NCBI GenBank assembly: GCA_001626655.1
Contig: LUOC01000111.1
Coordinates: forward strand, 1 to 6,437
From: Fidelibacterota bacterium REDSEA-S14_B6
GTDB taxonomy: Bacteria; Fidelibacterota; Marinisomatia; Marinisomatales; S15-B10
Reading direction: 5' to 3'
Length of the DNA stretch: 6,437 nucleotides
The notes beneath the pieces are model-generated. The model was given only the letters and a program-made list of their open reading frames with translations, searched no databases and was not told the DNA's origin. Every line of letters begins with the position of its first letter. Position 1 is the first letter of the stretch. Below are positions 5,034-6,437 of the stretch, piece after piece. The translations under genes were made by a program, and so were the position numbers.

Positions 5034-6437
5034 ATGAAAAGAGCGTTACTGTTACCCCTCTGTTGTCTCTTAGCTGTTGCACCGGAACTCTCCGCAAAAG
5101 AACGGAAAGCGGTGAAGGGAGGTCTGCAAACAGTCTCGAGCGTCCAGAGCGTCTCGGGAGGTCTGCGCCAGACTACCTCTCAAGCCGCCTCCATGCCGGA
5201 CACGATCACCATCTTTTCCGATGACCTCGAGTCCGGTGTCTCCGAATGGACAGCTCAGGGCGGATGGAAGCTCACCACGGAGACAGCCAGCAGTCCCACA
5301 CACAGTTTTCACCACAAAGTCTGGATCGATGAAAACGATACACTTTTCAGTCCGATCATCAAACTCCCTGACATTATTGAGGAAATTGAGACTTTTCATT
5401 TCTCCTTTTCGGTCTGGGCCGAGATGCTCGATTCGGATGGAGATGGAGACAACTATCTCGAAGACTATTACCGTCTCTGGCTGAAAGACCTGGACAGCTC
5501 TACCCGGGGATATTCCAATGAGTGGGTTGATTATCTCGATACCCCAGACATAACCGTCACCGGCGGCGATTTCAAGCTTACATTCAAACTGCTTTATAGA
5601 TTGGAGTCAAAAGACGGACTTCCGCATGATGATAATGGATGCCAAGTCAATGGGTGGGATGCGGCCAATGTTCAGATATCAACGAACGGGGGAACTGCAT
5701 GGACAACGCTGAAAGGGTCTCCCAGCTATAACTGTTCAAGCTGTTTCGGCTTTCGCTACAACCTGAACCAGTGTGACGTTTCTGGCTGGACTGACGCCAT
5801 TGACGACTGGGTTGATGCGGAGTTTGATCTCAGTAGTTTCTCGGGTGACACAGTAAGGGTTCGTTTTGCGTTTGCCTCCGATCCTGGCTGGAGTACGGCT
5901 GATGATCCCACTCAGTACCGCAGCGGTGTCTACATTGATGAGGTACTTATTGCTAACAGCTCGGACACTCTTCTTTATGACAACGGTGACGACAAGGTGG
6001 AATTGGAACCTGTCGGCGCTTCACACTGGAACAGAAATGAGTACAACGGTTACAACGACACCAAGTCGTGGTGGGCAGGTGCAGAGCTGAATGCCACCTC
6101 CTACAACGTCACATACGATTACGGTACAGCCGGCCGGCCGGGGACATTGGGGTGGGAGGCGTACGGTCCCGGAAGCGCCTTCAATGAAGATACCAATTAT
6201 ATGCTCGATCTCTCCGAGTACGCTGGGAGGAGAGTGAGGATCGGCTGGGAATTTATCTCCGATGATAACCACGACGGCGATCCGGACAACACGAGCATGG
6301 GGCTCTACATAGACGATCTCCACGTCTGGAAAAAATCGCTGGCCGAATCGGCACCGGTGCCGACGGGGCTTCGCGCCTCCACGGGCGGCGGCTCGGTGGA
6401 CCTCACCTGGGATGAAGTCCCCACCGGTGATATAGCC
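5034..6437 (+). CDS. exported multidomain protein with tandem jelly-roll repeats, 5' part
   Basis: The reading frame is open from ATG 5034 to the right edge (468 codons) and continues beyond it. Residues 1-21 are a signal peptide (MKRALLLPLCC..., cleavage after LSA). Residues 28-52 are a Ser/Gly/Gln-rich linker with a short repeat. Two related beta-sandwich units follow, like those C-terminal to M6 immune inhibitor A peptidases (choice-of-anchor-J/MAM-like). Unit 1 spans about 60-308, from FSDDLESG to YIDEVLI. Unit 2 spans about 313-433, from LLYDNGDD to YIDDLHVW. Both end with the pattern DLS-[FY]-x-G-x2-VR-[VI] followed by F-x-SD. Unit 1 holds four cysteines (203, 234, 237, 247) and an acidic calcium-loop-like DSDGDGD (133-139). 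From about 440 (PVPTGLRAS...VDLTWDEV) a fibronectin type III-like domain begins. No protease motif is visible. A T9SS sorting domain could lie beyond the edge. Confidence 0.85.
   Translation, partial: MKRALLLPLCCLLAVAPELSAKERKAVKGGLQTVSSVQSVSGGLRQTTSQAASMPDTITIFSDDLESGVSEWTAQGGWKLTTETASSPTHSFHHKVWIDENDTLFSPIIKLPDIIEEIETFHFSFSVWAEMLDSDGDGDNYLEDYYRLWLKDLDSSTRGYSNEWVDYLDTPDITVTGGDFKLTFKLLYRLESKDGLPHDDNGCQVNGWDAANVQISTNGGTAWTTLKGSPSYNCSSCFGFRYNLNQCDVSGWTDAIDDWVDAEFDLSSFSGDTVRVRFAFASDPGWSTADDPTQYRSGVYIDEVLIANSSDTLLYDNGDDKVELEPVGASHWNRNEYNGYNDTKSWWAGAELNATSYNVTYDYGTAGRPGTLGWEAYGPGSAFNEDTNYMLDLSEYAGRRVRIGWEFISDDNHDGDPDNTSMGLYIDDLHVWKKSLAESAPVPTGLRASTGGGSVDLTWDEVPTGDIA
5117..5166 (+). repeat. 11-base direct repeat, 13-codon period
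   Basis: GGGAGGTCTGC occurs at 5117-5127 and again at 5156-5166, exactly 39 bases apart and in frame. It encodes two diverged copies of a segment starting GGLQT and GGLRQ, just after the signal peptide. It looks like an old in-frame duplication within a flexible linker. Confidence 0.55.

Noticed and set aside
5034..5069. Lipoprotein signal in the last gene (two Cys in the signal peptide)
   Set aside because: The residues before the first Cys (LPLC) do not fit a lipobox; a normal signal peptidase I site LSA fits better.
1..6437. tRNA, rRNA, CRISPR or insertion sequence
   Set aside because: No cloverleaf-like stretch, regular repeat-spacer pattern, transposase frame or terminal inverted repeats were seen; nearly all of the window is coding.

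Overview
The window looks like chromosomal DNA of a Gram-negative bacterium of the FCB superphylum. The main clue is the exported protein at 2986-4941, which ends in a Por/type IX secretion (T9SS) type A sorting domain. Its motif NYPNPFNPET and its ending GIYLAHL...KMILLK are common in Marinimicrobia, Ignavibacteria, KSB1 and Calditrichaeota-like lineages. Marinimicrobia is my best guess, but the window cannot prove it. All supported genes are on the + strand and densely packed, and no mobile element, CRISPR array or RNA gene was seen.

Left part (1-960): an apparent three-gene membrane operon. It has the 3' end of a VKOR-like (vitamin K epoxide reductase family) disulfide-forming protein, a 68-residue protein with one membrane helix and a zinc ribbon, and a polytopic membrane protein of 215 residues with conserved-looking histidines. 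The genes are separated by 2 and 0 bases, and each downstream start has its own Shine-Dalgarno sequence.

Middle part (961-2926): the protein quality-control pair tig (trigger factor) and clpP (Clp protease proteolytic subunit), separated by 7 bases and preceded by a plausible sigma70-type promoter. The trigger factor has a clear ribosome-docking motif but a degenerate FKBP-like domain. ClpP has a complete Ser-His-Asp triad. clpX, a frequent neighbour, does not follow.

Right part (2986-6437): two genes for exported proteins. The first is a 651-residue protein with two Asp-box (BNR/sialidase-like) motifs and the T9SS sorting domain. The second starts at 5034 and runs off the right edge after 468 codons. 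It has a signal peptide, two repeats of an immune-inhibitor-A / choice-of-anchor-J-like jelly roll, and the start of a fibronectin type III-like domain. A 25-base hairpin lies between these two genes.

The trigger factor and ClpP act on cytosolic proteins. The flanking genes concern the envelope: oxidative folding on the left and surface or secreted proteins on the right. No completely new system is evident. The least understood parts are the membrane trio and the two large exported proteins.
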